Source: Tautonia plasticadhaerens (GTDB lineage Bacteria; Planctomycetota; Planctomycetia; Isosphaerales; Isosphaeraceae). From it: a stretch of 64,000 nt of DNA. A program made the position numbers and the translations under genes. The stretch lies in assembly GCF_007752535.1 (NCBI RefSeq), contig NZ_CP036426.1, forward strand, positions 3,100,001 through 3,164,000. The letters run 5' to 3'. The notes below the pieces were generated by a model that searched no databases, was not told the DNA's origin, and saw only the letters and a list, made by a program, of their open reading frames with translations. This document shows, one piece after another, positions 42,325 through 51,883 of the stretch (position 1 is the first letter of the stretch; every line of letters begins with the position of its first letter).

Positions 42325-43831
42325 TAGTATTACAGCGCAGGTTCTCTTGCTCTACTTTCCACGCCGCGCTGCCGCAGCACGGCGAGACGCCGCTTGCGAT
42401 GGCTGGCGGCGGCCCGCCGGTTCCGCTCGCGGCGCCACGCCGACCACCGCAGGATCTCGCCGACGTCCCACGCCCACACCTCCAGCAGGTGAGTCAACAG
42501 GGCACGCACCTCCGGCACGCTCATCTGCGACGCTTTTCCCCCCCAGCCGCACCCGCTGGAGCACCAGGAATGCCAGGGCCAGCATCGACAACGCCGTGTG
42601 GTGATGCCAGCCGACCCAGCCCCGGGTCTCGTACTCGTCCAGGCCGCATTCCCCCTTGGCCGACTGGATGTCCTCCTCGATCGTCCACCGCGTCGCCCGG
42701 ACCTGCGCCAACTTCGACAGCGGGACCTCCGCCGGGGCGTGGGAGCGGTGATACTTCAGCTCCGGCTCCTGCCCCAGCGACCGACGCACAAGCAGCCGCT
42801 CGCGCGGGCCGGGCAGGCCCCCTTCGCTGAACCAGGCCCACAGCTCGGCGTATTCGTAGACCCGCGGCCCCTGACTCCCCTCGGCCACCGTCAGCCGGCG
42901 CCAGGCCGTCGCCGGCAGGGCGGCGACCACCTCGTCGACACGCTTCGCCTCCCCGACGACCAGCGGCTGGGTGCACGGGCGTCCGCGCCTCGGCCTGGGC
43001 CGCTCCTCGGGCGGGATCACCCGCGGCTCGCCGGTCCAGACCCGGGCATCGGCCGAGCTGTCCAGCACGTACCGCTTGCCGAGTTGCCGGACGCCCTGCA
43101 CGAAGGTCGGGCTGTCGCCGTAGACGCCGTCGCCGCCGACCCAGCGGAACGGCACCCCCTCGGCGACCGCGTCGGCGGCCATCGCCAGGGCCAATTCCGG
43201 CTTGGTGCGGAAGATCACGCCGGCGGGCACCCCGGCCTCCTCGCGGCGTTCGCCGTCGCCGGCCCACTCCTCGGGCAGGAACAGCCGCCGATCGAGGAAG
43301 GTGTGGCCCTTGGCCGAGCAGTAGTCGGCGAAGACGGCGACCTGGCAGTTGTCGGTCCGCCCCAGCGTGCCGGAGTACTGCCGCCTGACGCCGACGGACT
43401 TGGTCCCCTTCTTGGGGAACCCGGTCTCGGCGGCATTCCAGGCGGCGTCGTCATCGGCCAGCAGCTCCAGGACCGCGCCGCGCATCTGCCTGAGGATCGC
43501 GCCATCGGACCAGGCGCCGGTGCTGATGAAGGCTTGCAGCGAGCGCACCGGGCCGCCGCTGGTCGCCTGGGCGATGTTCTCGATGCTGCGACGCTCGCCG
43601 CCGTGGAGCAGCCCCTGGACGAAGCGGCGGGCGTGGGCCCGGTTCTCGTCGCGGCCGAAGAGGGGGGCGAAGCGGTCGAGGAAGCGGTCGAGTTCGGGCT
43701 TGAGGGCCAGGAGTTGGTGTTCGTCCACGAGCGATCGCCTCGGGAGGTCCGGCGGGACTCACGAATGATCGCTCTTGTACCCGAAGCCATCGCGGCGTAG
43801 AAGAGAGGACCGACCTGCGCTGTAGTATTAG
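42325..43831 (-). mobile_element. IS701-family element, copy B, with TTAG duplication
   Basis: The element spans 42329-43827 (1,499 bp). Ends share TAxTACAGCGCAGGT as inverted repeats. TTAG is duplicated at 42325-42328 and 43828-43831, a YTAR-type site. The G of the right copy is the first base of the IS5 copy C, so this element inserted exactly at that junction. Confidence 0.9.
42352..43728 (-). CDS. IS701-family transposase (copy B), altered C-terminus
   Basis: A DDE transposase of 458 residues as read. Blocks: WNAAETGFPKKGTKSVGVRR where DDT is replaced by AET at the first acidic position, VGGDGVYGDSPTFVQGVRQL (second Asp) and ATRWTIEEDIQSAKGECGLD (Glu). Near 42530 a C run causes a frame change: the alternative frame ends natively with SVPEVRALLTHLLEVWAWDV and RREPAL-like sequence at 42330. 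In the present frame the last 60 residues are Arg/Gly-rich and non-native. The first acidic block is also unlike copy A, so activity is doubtful. Confidence 0.8.
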   Translation of the reverse strand: MDEHQLLALKPELDRFLDRFAPLFGRDENRAHARRFVQGLLHGGERRSIENIAQATSGGPVRSLQAFISTGAWSDGAILRQMRGAVLELLADDDAAWNAAETGFPKKGTKSVGVRRQYSGTLGRTDNCQVAVFADYCSAKGHTFLDRRLFLPEEWAGDGERREEAGVPAGVIFRTKPELALAMAADAVAEGVPFRWVGGDGVYGDSPTFVQGVRQLGKRYVLDSSADARVWTGEPRVIPPEERPRPRRGRPCTQPLVVGEAKRVDEVVAALPATAWRRLTVAEGSQGPRVYEYAELWAWFSEGGLPGPRERLLVRRSLGQEPELKYHRSHAPAEVPLSKLAQVRATRWTIEEDIQSAKGECGLDEYETRGWVGWHHHTALSMLALAFLVLQRVRLGGKSVADERAGGACPVDSPAGGVGVGRRRDPAVVGVAPRAEPAGRRQPSQAASRRAAAARRGK

Positions 43832-44735
43832 GGTCTGTCTCACGAAGCGAGGAGGCGCTGGCAGCGGCGGATCATGGCCGGCTTGACCATCCCCATGAAG
43901 CTCACCGCCGGCTTCTCGTGACGGGTCCCGATCCGCCGGCTCTCCTTGAGCCAGTCGATGCACCGCTCCACCACGTTGCGTCGGCGATCGCTCGCCTCGT
44001 CGAAGTGCGGGCTCCGTCGCTGGTCCTTGCGGGTCGGGATCACCGCCTTGGTCCGGCGGCGTCGCAGGTAGCGGCGGACTCGGGGGGAGCTGTGGCCCCT
44101 GCCCCCGGCCGGGGCCTTGGGGCGGCTCCTCGGCCGGCCCCGTCCGGCTCGGGGGATCCGCTCGGCCTGGAGCACCGGCTCCCGGCGCTTCGACTCGGGG
44201 GCCTGCCCCGGCGAGATCGACGCGGCGCGGGGCGGGCCATCGCCATCGACGATCAGGTGGGGCTTGGTGCCGAAGCCGCCGCGGGACCGGCCCAGGGCAT
44301 GGTCGCCCGGCTCCCCATCGACGCGCCGCCGGGCCCCGGCCGCCGAGCGGCTGGCCCGGATGCCGCTGCCGTCGACGCACCGCAGGTCGAAGTCCAGCCG
44401 CCGGAGCCGGTCCGGCCGGGCGTGGAGCCGGCGACGGACGCGGCCGAGTGGCCCGTCCTCGCTCCGGCGATTGAAGCGGCCGTAGGCCGACTTGCACTTG
44501 CCGTCGCGGCCGGGCGGCTCGCGTCGCCGGGCCCCGGTGCGGAGGATCCGACCGATGCCATCGAGGGTGGTGCGGTGGTCATCCCACTGGCCGCCGCGAC
44601 GGCCGTTGGTCGGTAGCAGGTCCTCGATCCGGGCGTACTGCCCGTCGGTCAACTCGTAGGGGCGTCGGATCCGCACGGCGTCCTCCGCGAAAAGACCACC
44701 ATGATGACACCTTGTGATTCGTCAGACGGACCCTA
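43829..44735 (-). mobile_element. IS5-family element, copy C, with TA duplication
   Basis: The element spans 43831-44733 (903 bp). Ends share GGGTC-GTCT-ACGAA as inverted repeats, and TA lies outside both (43829-43830 and 44734-44735). It inserted into the molybdopterin oxidoreductase gene and removed everything after about residue 115. Confidence 0.85.
43840..44676 (-). CDS. IS5-family transposase (copy C)
   Basis: A 278-residue DDE transposase starting MRIRRPYELTDGQYARIEDL. Blocks are LDFDLRCVDGSGIRASRSAA (first Asp), GGFGTKPHLIVDGDGPP and NVVERCIDWLKESRRIGTRH (Glu). It is a different subgroup from copies A and B. The frame is open throughout, although the segment after the second block looks Arg-rich. 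Probably intact. Confidence 0.8.
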   Translation of the reverse strand: MRIRRPYELTDGQYARIEDLLPTNGRRGGQWDDHRTTLDGIGRILRTGARRREPPGRDGKCKSAYGRFNRRSEDGPLGRVRRRLHARPDRLRRLDFDLRCVDGSGIRASRSAAGARRRVDGEPGDHALGRSRGGFGTKPHLIVDGDGPPRAASISPGQAPESKRREPVLQAERIPRAGRGRPRSRPKAPAGGRGHSSPRVRRYLRRRRTKAVIPTRKDQRRSPHFDEASDRRRNVVERCIDWLKESRRIGTRHEKPAVSFMGMVKPAMIRRCQRLLAS

Positions 44736-45081
44736 GGCCCATCGCCTCGTCCCAGCTCGCCTCGACGAGCCTGCCCCCCCGCCGGACCAGGGGGCGGGTG
44801 AGGCGGTCGGGGGCGTTGTTGGCGACCCAGCCGTTGAGCCCCTTGGGGCCGTGCCGGCCGCGGTTGACGTGGTCGTCGACCCGGCCGCGGACCCCAACGA
44901 TGCGGCCGCCCGTGACGCCGATGTCCAGGGCGCAGCCGTTGGAGCAGAGCACGCAGCAGGACTGGACCCAGCGTTCGGGCGGCTCGCTCGTGTGCACGTC
45001 CTCCCGCTCGGGCCAACGGCCCGGGCCGGCATAGGGGGACCGATCTCCCCAGATGTCCCGGATGCTGTCTCGCGTCGGCAT
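44722..45081 (-). CDS. Molybdopterin oxidoreductase, N-terminal fragment cut by IS5
   Basis: ATG 45081 follows GGGAGGGACCG. The protein starts MPTRDSIRDIWGDRSPYAGP and has QSCCVLCSNGCALDIGV, whose Cys residues match the [4Fe-4S] site of the nitrate reductase/formate dehydrogenase family. It continues with RVDDHVNRGRHGPKGLNGW, DRLTRPLVRRGGRL and EASWDEAMGL. The host sequence ends at about 44736, where IS5 copy C begins; the last three codons come from the IS. About 600 residues are lost, so the enzyme is dead. It is the distal gene of the minus-strand oxidation operon. Confidence 0.85.
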   Translation of the reverse strand: MPTRDSIRDIWGDRSPYAGPGRWPEREDVHTSEPPERWVQSCCVLCSNGCALDIGVTGGRIVGVRGRVDDHVNRGRHGPKGLNGWVANNAPDRLTRPLVRRGGRLVEASWDEAMGLGSV

Positions 45082-45110
45082 CGGTCCCTCCCGGTTGATG
45101 CGCCACGACC

Positions 45111-45790
45111 TCATCCCTCGGGCAGCCGGAGCATCGCCTCGGCCACGCCCGGCAGGGTCTCGGCCCGCACGTCGGGCGGGTCGAAGGCCGGGCTGACGAC
45201 CCGCTCGTGCCGGCTCACCCATTCGCTCACCAGCCCGGCACGATGCGCCCCGTGGCAGTCCCAGGCGTGGGCGGCGATCAGGCCCAGCCGCCCGGGCTCG
45301 ACCCCAATCGCCCCAGCCGCGTGCCGGTAGACCTCGGCCCGGGGCTTCCAGGTGCCGACCTCGTCGATCGAGACGACCCGCTCGACCTGCCCGAGCAGCC
45401 CGGACCCATCCAGGAGGTTGCGCGTATTCGCATCGCCCCCGTTGGTGAGTACGATCACGCGCACGCCGTCGAGCAGCCGGGCCATCGCCTCGCCGGTGTC
45501 CGGCCGGGCGGGCAGGCGGGTGAAGTGGTCCAGGACGCTCGAGATGCGGTCGGGGGCGGCCGGGAGGCCGTGCTCCGCCAGCAGCCCTCGGAGCGCCCCG
45601 AGGCGACCTCGGCGAACGGCCGGAACGCCCCGGTGGCGACCAGGGCGAACCCGTCGCGCAGGATGCGAGCGAACCAGGCCCCCAGGGTGCCCGGGGGCAG
45701 GCCGAAGGCCCCGCGCGGCACGCCGAGCGGCTCGAGCGCGAACAGCGTCCCGATCACGTCGAAGGCGAAGGCCGAAGGTCGGTCAGGCAT
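45111..45790 (-). pseudogene. HAD-family haloacid dehalogenase, single frameshift
   Basis: From ATG 45790 the frame reads MPDRPSAFAFDVIGTLFALE (motif I, nucleophilic Asp) to about 45600, where one indel shifts it. The remaining frame continues with RGLLAEHGLPAAPDRISSVL, VRVIVLTNGGDANTRNLL (motif II), GTWKPRAEVYRHAAGAIG (motif III Lys) and LGLIAAHAWDCHGAHRAGLV (motif IV) to the stop at 45111. Type II haloacid dehalogenases hydrolyse 2-haloacids to 2-hydroxyacids, which is notable beside a hydroxy-acid oxidase gene in the same operon. The start overlaps the DUF2231 gene by 8 bases. A sequencing indel is possible, since everything else is well conserved. Confidence 0.75.
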
Positions 45791-46292
45791 GGCGGGACGC
45801 CCCTCGGCCGGGGGCCGCGTGGGTCAGCGAGTTCGGCGCGTCGAGGTGCGCGCCCGGGTCGACGCCGACGCCCAGGCGGTCGACCAGCTCCCCGCCCAGC
45901 CAGGCCGTCACCCCGCCGACCAGCAGGCCGCCGACCGAGAGCAGCAGCGCCAGACCGGAAGGCGCGCCGGGGTCGTCCCACCGCAGGATCCAGCTCAGGC
46001 CGAACAGGCCGATCACGCCGAGGGCGTTGCCCAGCCCGTGCCAGAGGCCGACCGCCTTGGCCCGGGTGCCGCCGGGGATGGCAAACCAGTCGATCCAGCC
46101 GGGGACCGCCGCGACCACCCCGCCGATCAGCCCCGAGGCGATCATCCAGTAGGAGATGTCCGCCCAGCGCGGGTCCCGCCCCCCGAAGTAGTGGATGCCG
46201 TCGAAGACGACCGATGTCACCAGCAGGCCGAGGGGGAAGACGATGAGCATCTGGTGCAGTGGGTGTCCGAGGAACTTCGCGCGGCTTTCCAT
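45783..46292 (-). CDS. DUF2231 membrane protein
   Basis: A 169-residue protein with four predicted helices. The N-terminal KFLGHPLHQMLIVFPLGLLV with HPxH is the family signature, then WMIASGLIGGVVAAVPGWID, WHGLGNALGVIGLFGLSWIL and LLLSVGGLLVGGVTAWLGGE. DUF2231 proteins are likely haem- or quinone-linked membrane proteins of unknown role. It is placed within a series of oxidoreductase genes on the same strand, with 39 bases to the gene before and an 8-base overlap with the dehalogenase after it. Confidence 0.85.
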   Translation of the reverse strand: MESRAKFLGHPLHQMLIVFPLGLLVTSVVFDGIHYFGGRDPRWADISYWMIASGLIGGVVAAVPGWIDWFAIPGGTRAKAVGLWHGLGNALGVIGLFGLSWILRWDDPGAPSGLALLLSVGGLLVGGVTAWLGGELVDRLGVGVDPGAHLDAPNSLTHAAPGRGASRHA

Positions 46293-46331
46293 CGGGGGCT
46301 CCGGGGGGTCGGTGCGGTTGCGGGGCTCAGC

Positions 46332-46877
46332 TCAGGCGTCCAGGCCAAGGAGGATGGCCATCGGCCCCATCTCGAGCATGTATTCCTGGATCAGCAATTG
46401 ATCCTTCGTCTTCTCGGCGACGAGCCGGAAGCAGGGGTCGGCCAGCTCCGGCAGGCCGAGGGCGTAGCCGAGCTGCTCGGCGACCGCGAAGGCGCCGATG
46501 GCGTCCTGGTTGGCCAGTAGGAGCTGTCGCACATCCCTCCAGTTGCCGCGGGCCCCGCCGGAACGCCCGACCACGTCGGCCACCAGCTCGGCCCCCTTCG
46601 CCAGCACCGCCCCGGCGGTGGAGCGCCCGGCCGTCGGCTCCCGGCCGAGCACGAGGAACAGCCCGCGGGCCTGCTCCTCGTGCTCGGCCGCCCGCCCTGC
46701 GATCTCGCGGAGGTATTCCCTGATGTGCGGCTCCTCGATCTTGCCGGCGGCGTCCTCGGCGTACGTCCGGAACTTCTCCTGGGACATCAGCAGGTTGCCC
46801 AGCCAGGCCGAGGCGCGATCGAGCTGATCGGCCCAGGTCTCCTCGTCGAGTTCCAACAGCAATGGCCCGTCGGTCAT
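46332..46877 (-). CDS. Helical, possibly ferritin-like protein of unknown function
   Basis: A 181-residue, almost all-helical acidic protein. The N-terminal half has ADQLDRASAWLGNLLMSQEK and YLREIAGRAAEHEEQARGLF, where Glu and His (E-x6-H-E) recall ferritin-like metal helices. The C-terminal part is LLANQDAIGAFAVAEQLGYA and FRLVAEKTKDQLLIQEYMLE. I do not recognise a named family. It is closely packed with a sugar-dehydrogenase-like gene (16 bases) and DUF2231, so it belongs to the operon. Confidence 0.65.
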   Translation of the reverse strand: MTDGPLLLELDEETWADQLDRASAWLGNLLMSQEKFRTYAEDAAGKIEEPHIREYLREIAGRAAEHEEQARGLFLVLGREPTAGRSTAGAVLAKGAELVADVVGRSGGARGNWRDVRQLLLANQDAIGAFAVAEQLGYALGLPELADPCFRLVAEKTKDQLLIQEYMLEMGPMAILLGLDA

Positions 46878-46893
46878 CGTCCGTCCTCCCTGG

Positions 46894-48333
46894 TCAGATC
46901 CGGGTCAGGCGCCAGAGCACGCCAGTGCGGGCGTAGGCGACGACGTGGGTGGGGGCGACCGCGGTGACGCCGAAGTCCAGCAGGTACAGGCTCCGGCCGT
47001 CGGGGTGGAACTTGCAGTCGACCGGCCGCTCGATCCCCCCCGAGCCCGGGTGCGCCGAGGCCGGGCCGGGCCGGCGGTTGCGAAGGAAGGCCTCGCCGCT
47101 GCCCGAATCCACGTCGACCTTGGTGATGCAGAAGCCCCGCGTCAGGGCGTTTGGGTCGGGGGTGTTCAGCGGGGCATAGGTGCCGAAGCTGGCCACGAAC
47201 AAGGCGCGGCGGTGGCCGAAGGCGTCGGACCGGCAGAACTCCATGTGGCAGAAGCAGGTGTGGGGCTTCTCCAGGTAGGTGGCCGGCCCGGCCCAGGGGG
47301 GCGGGTCGGCGATCAGCCGCTCGGCAGCCTTGCCCTTGGCCGGCCGGTGCGACTCGTGATCGACCGGCAGTCCGTCGGCACACATGTCGGGGAAGCCGTA
47401 CCAGTCGGGCGTCGAGACCGACCCATGCGGCGTCCGGGCGTTCCGGATGTGCCAGACCCGGTCCGGGTCGTCGGCGATGGCCCGCTCGCCCTTCTCCTCC
47501 AGGTCGTTGTCCGAGGCGTACAGCTCGCCCTGCTCGCTGAAGGCCAGCCCGTACGGGTTGCGCAGGCCCCAGGCGAGCAGCTCCAGCCCGCTGCCGTCGG
47601 GGTGGCAGCGCCACAGCCCGCTGCTGCACTTGAGGTGCCCCCTAATTACCTCCCCCTTCTCGGCCCGACGGCCGAAGGGCTTGAAGGGACCCGTCTCGGC
47701 GAGGTAGGGGAAGGGTGCGGTCGGGTTGCGGCTCCAGACGTTGTTTCCGGTCAGGGTGACGTCCTGGCCGGGCACGTCGCAGGCCGTCGGGTGCTTGGCC
47801 AGGTCGACGGTGAAGCCGGCCGGCAGGCAGACGCCGTTCTGGCTGACCGAGCCGTTGCCGAAGTAGAGCAGGCCGTCGGGCCCGAACACCGGGTCGCTCG
47901 GCTCGTGCCAGCCGCCGCTGGGCAGGCCGTCGACGATCGTCGTCCGCTCGCCGGTGGATGGGTCGATCCGATCGACGTGGGCGTGCCGGCCGCCCTTGAC
48001 CGTCACGTAGAGCGTGCCGTCTCGCCAGGTGACGCCGCGGGGGCCGCCGAGGACCTCGCTCGCGATCTCGTCCATCGCCCCGGTCGCCGTGTCGAGCCGC
48101 AGGATCCGGGCCCGCATGTAGGGGCGGGTCGGCCAGGTGCTCCCCCCCTCCAGGAGGAACAGCGAGCCATCGGGGGCGAACCCCATCCCGCAGGGGAAGG
48201 AGAGGCCCACCAGCACTGGCTCCAGCTCATAGCCCTCGGGCACCTCGACGTCGGCCGGGTCGACCACCGGCCGTGCGGTCGTGGGGAGCGACCGGAGCGC
48301 ATCCCAGGAGGTTCGGGTGACGGTCACCGGCAT
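46894..48333 (-). CDS. Glucose/sorbosone dehydrogenase-like beta-propeller protein
   Basis: A 479-residue protein with the repeated blade motif of PQQ-type sugar dehydrogenases: LSFPCGMGFAPDGSLFLLEG, RGVTWRDGTLYVTVKGGRHA, EPSDPVFGPDGLLYFGNGSV, AWGLRNPYGLAFSEQGELYA and RPVDCKFHPDGRSLYLLDFG. The R-N-P-x-G-L block is the most typical one. No signal peptide is visible, so it may be cytosolic, unlike classical PQQ enzymes. ATG 48333 follows GGAGGATCGAC. It carries no haem-c motif. Substrate and cofactor are uncertain. Confidence 0.75.
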   Translation of the reverse strand: MPVTVTRTSWDALRSLPTTARPVVDPADVEVPEGYELEPVLVGLSFPCGMGFAPDGSLFLLEGGSTWPTRPYMRARILRLDTATGAMDEIASEVLGGPRGVTWRDGTLYVTVKGGRHAHVDRIDPSTGERTTIVDGLPSGGWHEPSDPVFGPDGLLYFGNGSVSQNGVCLPAGFTVDLAKHPTACDVPGQDVTLTGNNVWSRNPTAPFPYLAETGPFKPFGRRAEKGEVIRGHLKCSSGLWRCHPDGSGLELLAWGLRNPYGLAFSEQGELYASDNDLEEKGERAIADDPDRVWHIRNARTPHGSVSTPDWYGFPDMCADGLPVDHESHRPAKGKAAERLIADPPPWAGPATYLEKPHTCFCHMEFCRSDAFGHRRALFVASFGTYAPLNTPDPNALTRGFCITKVDVDSGSGEAFLRNRRPGPASAHPGSGGIERPVDCKFHPDGRSLYLLDFGVTAVAPTHVVAYARTGVLWRLTRI

Positions 48334-48561
48334 GTCGATCCTCCGATTTCGGGTGGGCAATGAGGCGGCCGAGCCGGGCCGCGACCGCCACGGTGTCGAC
48401 GGGCGGCGGGAAGTCCGGCGAGGAAGCCCGCATGCCCCATGCCATGGGCAATTTCCACGGGCCTCGTTCCGCCGTGGTTTCCGGCGACGCGATCAGCCGA
48501 GCGGAACAGGTCACGCACCTCGACCTCGGCAAGGGGGCAGGCGTCGCGGAGACGGTGCCAC

Positions 48562-49608
48562 TCAGGCGGGCGCGGGCCGGTAACGCGCCTCGTCCGCCGC
48601 GGACCCCGATCCCAGTGCCCGGACCCGCTCGTCTCGGCTGCCCGCCACCACCTCGGCCCCGAGGGACATCTTCGAGGTCCGCCCGGGCGGGCCCGTCGGG
48701 GGCAGGCGGCGGTCGACCACGGCGAGGGCATGCGACATCAGGTTCGGCGCCACGCCCTGCGCCCGCTGCATCAGCCAGGACAGCGGGGTGACGGCCCGCT
48801 CCGGGTCGCCGTGCTCGGCCGCCGAGACGACCGTCCGGGCGGCCCGGCCGGTGTCGGTCGCCGACCAGGGGGAGGTGAGCGAGCGGGCGAACCAGGCGAA
48901 CTCCTCCTCGGCCCGGCCGTTGAAGTGGACGTGCAGCGGCGCCCCGTCGTCCAGCGGCGGCGGCGTGACGGTGCTCACGCGGATGCCGTCCTTGGCCAGC
49001 TCGGCGGCCAGCGTCCCGGACCATCCGGTCGCGGCGAACTTGCCGGCGTTGTAGGCCGCCTGGTGGGGGTTGGGCACCTTGCCGCCGATCGAGGTGACGT
49101 TGACGATCCGCCCGAAGCGTCGGGACCGCATGTGCGGCAGGACGGCCATCGTCGGGTGGTACTGCGACCAGAAGATGTTGCGCAGGGCGTACTCGACGTC
49201 TTCGGCCTGCAGCTCGGCGGCCGGGCCGACGAAGCACTGGCCGGCGTTGTTGACCAGCACGCCGATCGTGCCGAAGCGGTCGAGCACCCGGGCCACGAAT
49301 GCCCCGACCTGCCCCGGGTCGCTCGCGTCGCAGGACATCCCGAAGGCATCGGCGCCCCGGCGGCGGAAGTCGGCCACGGCGCGGTCGATCACCTCGCCGT
49401 CGCGGCCGCAGATCGCCAGCCGGCAGCCGCGACGGAGGAACTCCTCGGCGATCGCGAAGCCGAGGCCACGGCCGCCGCCGGTGATGACCACGACCCTTCC
49501 ACTCAGGTCGACCCGCCTGGCCGCTCTCGCCAACGCCGCGGCGGCGATGCCGACCCCCGCGACGACCCCGACCGTAGCCAGCAGGCTGATGTCGGTGCGA
49601 TCCTTCAT
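48562..49608 (-). CDS. SDR-family oxidoreductase with N-terminal membrane anchor
   Basis: A 348-residue SDR. An N-terminal hydrophobic helix (ISLLATVGVVAGVGIAAAAL) is followed by VVVITGGGRGLGFAIAEEFL (cofactor), LVNNAGQCFVGPAAEL, the Ser in NVTSIGG and YNAGKFAATG (Tyr/Lys). A C-terminal extension of about 80 residues follows. Anchored SDRs of this kind act on lipophilic substrates such as long-chain alcohols, ketones or sterols. It lies 40 bases after the PaoC-like subunit, on the same strand. The position suggests a role in the same lipid or aldehyde pathway. Confidence 0.85.
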   Translation of the reverse strand: MKDRTDISLLATVGVVAGVGIAAAALARAARRVDLSGRVVVITGGGRGLGFAIAEEFLRRGCRLAICGRDGEVIDRAVADFRRRGADAFGMSCDASDPGQVGAFVARVLDRFGTIGVLVNNAGQCFVGPAAELQAEDVEYALRNIFWSQYHPTMAVLPHMRSRRFGRIVNVTSIGGKVPNPHQAAYNAGKFAATGWSGTLAAELAKDGIRVSTVTPPPLDDGAPLHVHFNGRAEEEFAWFARSLTSPWSATDTGRAARTVVSAAEHGDPERAVTPLSWLMQRAQGVAPNLMSHALAVVDRRLPPTGPPGRTSKMSLGAEVVAGSRDERVRALGSGSAADEARYRPAPA

Positions 49609-49648
49609 CGGTCCGTCCTCCTCGTCTCCGCGTGTAGGCCGGCCGCGC

Positions 49649-51883
49649 TCAGAGGAGCTTGTCCGGCGTGATCGGCAGGTCTCGGATCCGTCTCCCGGTG
49701 GCGTGGTAGACGGCGTTGGCGACGGCCGCCGCGACGCCGACGATGCCGATCTCCCCCAGCCCCTTCACGCCGATCGGGCTGGCGACCTCGTCGTGCTCCT
49801 CCACGAAGATCACGTCGATGGGGCCGACGTCGGCGTGGACCGGTACGTGGTACTCGGCGTAGTCGTGGTTCATGAACCGGCCGAGACGGTGGTCGAGGAC
49901 GCTCTCCTCCTCCAGCGCCATCCCGATGCCCATCACGACCCCGCCGAGCACCTGGCTCCCCGCCGTCTTCGGGTTCAGGATCGTCCCGGCGGCGACCGCG
50001 ATGACCACCCGGGGGACGAGGGCCATGCCCAGATCCTTGTCCACCTTCACCTCCACGAAAATCGCGGAGTGCGTATATCTGGCGAAGGGCTTCTGCTTCG
50101 ACGAGTCCGGTTTGGCCTGCACCTGCTCCTCGATGACGTCGACCTTGCCCTGCCGCATCGCCTCGACGATGGGGACGCCGCGGTAGGGGTCGTGGGCGAG
50201 GCGGACCTGGCCGTCGGCGAAGGTCACGTCGTCGATCGAGGCGGCGGCCAGCGGCGAGCCGTCGACCGATCGGGCCAGCTCGAGGACACGCCTGCGGACC
50301 GCCAGGCAGGCGTCGTGGACCGCGGTCCCGATCGTCGCGGCGGTCCACGAGCCGCCCTCGACCGGGGAGGTCGGAAGGGCGGAGTCGCCCAGGAGGAACG
50401 TCACGTCGTCGATCGGCAGGCCGAGGGCCTCGGCGGCGAGCTGGGTCATCACCGTGTAGGTGCCGGTCCCGATGTCGGCCGTGGCGCTGGAGACGGTCAG
50501 CGTGCCGTCGGCCGTCAGCACGGCCCTCGCGGCGGCCGAGCCCTGCTGGGCCTCCCAGACGCCCGAGGCCATGCCCCAGCCGATGAGGGCGTCCCCCTCG
50601 CGCATCGAGCCGACCTCGGGGTTGCGACGCGACCACCCGAACCGCTCGGCGGCCTGCGCGTAGCAGGCGCGCAGCTCCTTGCTGGAGAACGGCTTGCCGG
50701 AGCTGCCATCGACGTCGGCGTAATTCTTCAGGCGAAGCTCGGCCGGGTCCATGCCGAGCGAGACCGCCAGCTCGTCCATGGCCGATTCCAGGGCGAAGAC
50801 GCCCGTCGCGGCCCCGGGGGCGCGCATGTCGATCGGCGTCGGGAGGTCGAGCTGCGTGACCTTGTGGTCGAGCATCACGTTGTCGCAGCGGTAGAGCAGG
50901 CCCGACCAGAGGACCATGTTCTCCACGTAGTCCTCGTGCCGGGAGGTCTCGGCGGTCCCCGTATGGATGATCGCCTCCAGCGTCCCGTCGGGCGCGGCCC
51001 CCAGGGCCACGCGCTGCACCACCGCGGGCCGGTGGCCGAAGGAGAACATCTGCTGGCGCGTGAGCGTCACCCGCACCGATCGCCCCAGCTGCTTCGCCGC
51101 CAGGACCGCCAGGAACACCTGGTATTGCGGCCGCAGGCCGGAGCCGAACGCCCCGCCGACGAACGGCGAGAGGACGCGGATCTCGCCCTCGGAGAGCTTG
51201 AAGACCTTCATCAAGTAGTCGCGGACGTTCTGGGACCCCTGCGTCTTGTCGTAGACGGTGATCTTGCCGCCGCCGTCCCAGACGGCCGTCGAGCCGAACA
51301 TCTCCATCGGGTTGTGGTGCTCGACGGGCAGGGTGTACGTCTCGTCGACCTTGAACGCGGCCGAGGCCAACGCCCGTTCGGCGTGCCCCCGGGACTTCGG
51401 GGGAATGTAGCCGGTCTTGTTCGTGTTCGGCTCGCGGGCTCGGTCGAGGTGTTGCTCCAGCGACGTTTCGTGCGGCTCGGCGTCGTACTCGACCCGCACG
51501 AGCGAGGCCGCGTATCGGGCCAGCTCGAACGTCTCGGCGACGACCAGGGCGATCGGCTGGCCGCTGTACTGGATCGTGTTGTCGTAGAGCGGCCGGAAGG
51601 GCGAGCCCGCCGGGGCGACCTCGTCGTAGTAATTACGGTCGAACCACGGGAGGCGCATCCGGTTCTCGTGCGTGAGGACCTCGATCACCCCGTCGAGCTT
51701 CAACGCCTCACCGGCGTCGATCGCCCTGATCTTGCCCCGGGCGATGGCGCCGGAGATGACGTACCCGTGGGCCAGGCCCGGGACGTTGTACTCGGCGGCG
51801 TACTTCGCCGCGCCGGTGACCTTGGCGCGGCCGTCGACGCGGCTGATCGGCCGCCCGACGTAGGCCGTCTCCGGTGCCTTCAT
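49649..51883 (-). CDS. paoC: Aldehyde oxidase/xanthine dehydrogenase molybdopterin subunit (PaoC-like)
   Basis: A 744-residue large subunit of a molybdenum hydroxylase. It has [40 protein letters not shown] (cofactor contact), [20 protein letters not shown] and, near the C-terminus, [20 protein letters not shown] in which Glu711 corresponds to the catalytic Glu. With the two following reading frames it forms the periplasmic-type aldehyde oxidoreductase PaoABC set, which oxidises aldehydes to acids with oxygen or ferredoxin-like acceptors. Its start overlaps the FAD subunit stop by 4 bases. A PaoD/XdhC-type chaperone is not seen nearby. Confidence 0.9.
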   Translation of the reverse strand: MKAPETAYVGRPISRVDGRAKVTGAAKYAAEYNVPGLAHGYVISGAIARGKIRAIDAGEALKLDGVIEVLTHENRMRLPWFDRNYYDEVAPAGSPFRPLYDNTIQYSGQPIALVVAETFELARYAASLVRVEYDAEPHETSLEQHLDRAREPNTNKTGYIPPKSRGHAERALASAAFKVDETYTLPVEHHNPMEMFGSTAVWDGGGKITVYDKTQGSQNVRDYLMKVFKLSEGEIRVLSPFVGGAFGSGLRPQYQVFLAVLAAKQLGRSVRVTLTRQQMFSFGHRPAVVQRVALGAAPDGTLEAIIHTGTAETSRHEDYVENMVLWSGLLYRCDNVMLDHKVTQLDLPTPIDMRAPGAATGVFALESAMDELAVSLGMDPAELRLKNYADVDGSSGKPFSSKELRACYAQAAERFGWSRRNPEVGSMREGDALIGWGMASGVWEAQQGSAAARAVLTADGTLTVSSATADIGTGTYTVMTQLAAEALGLPIDDVTFLLGDSALPTSPVEGGSWTAATIGTAVHDACLAVRRRVLELARSVDGSPLAAASIDDVTFADGQVRLAHDPYRGVPIVEAMRQGKVDVIEEQVQAKPDSSKQKPFARYTHSAIFVEVKVDKDLGMALVPRVVIAVAAGTILNPKTAGSQVLGGVVMGIGMALEEESVLDHRLGRFMNHDYAEYHVPVHADVGPIDVIFVEEHDEVASPIGVKGLGEIGIVGVAAAVANAVYHATGRRIRDLPITPDKLL

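Noticed and set aside
48334-48561. Small gene between the SDR and sugar-dehydrogenase-like genes
   Set aside because: Several frames are open, but none has a ribosome site, a known motif or consistent codon use.
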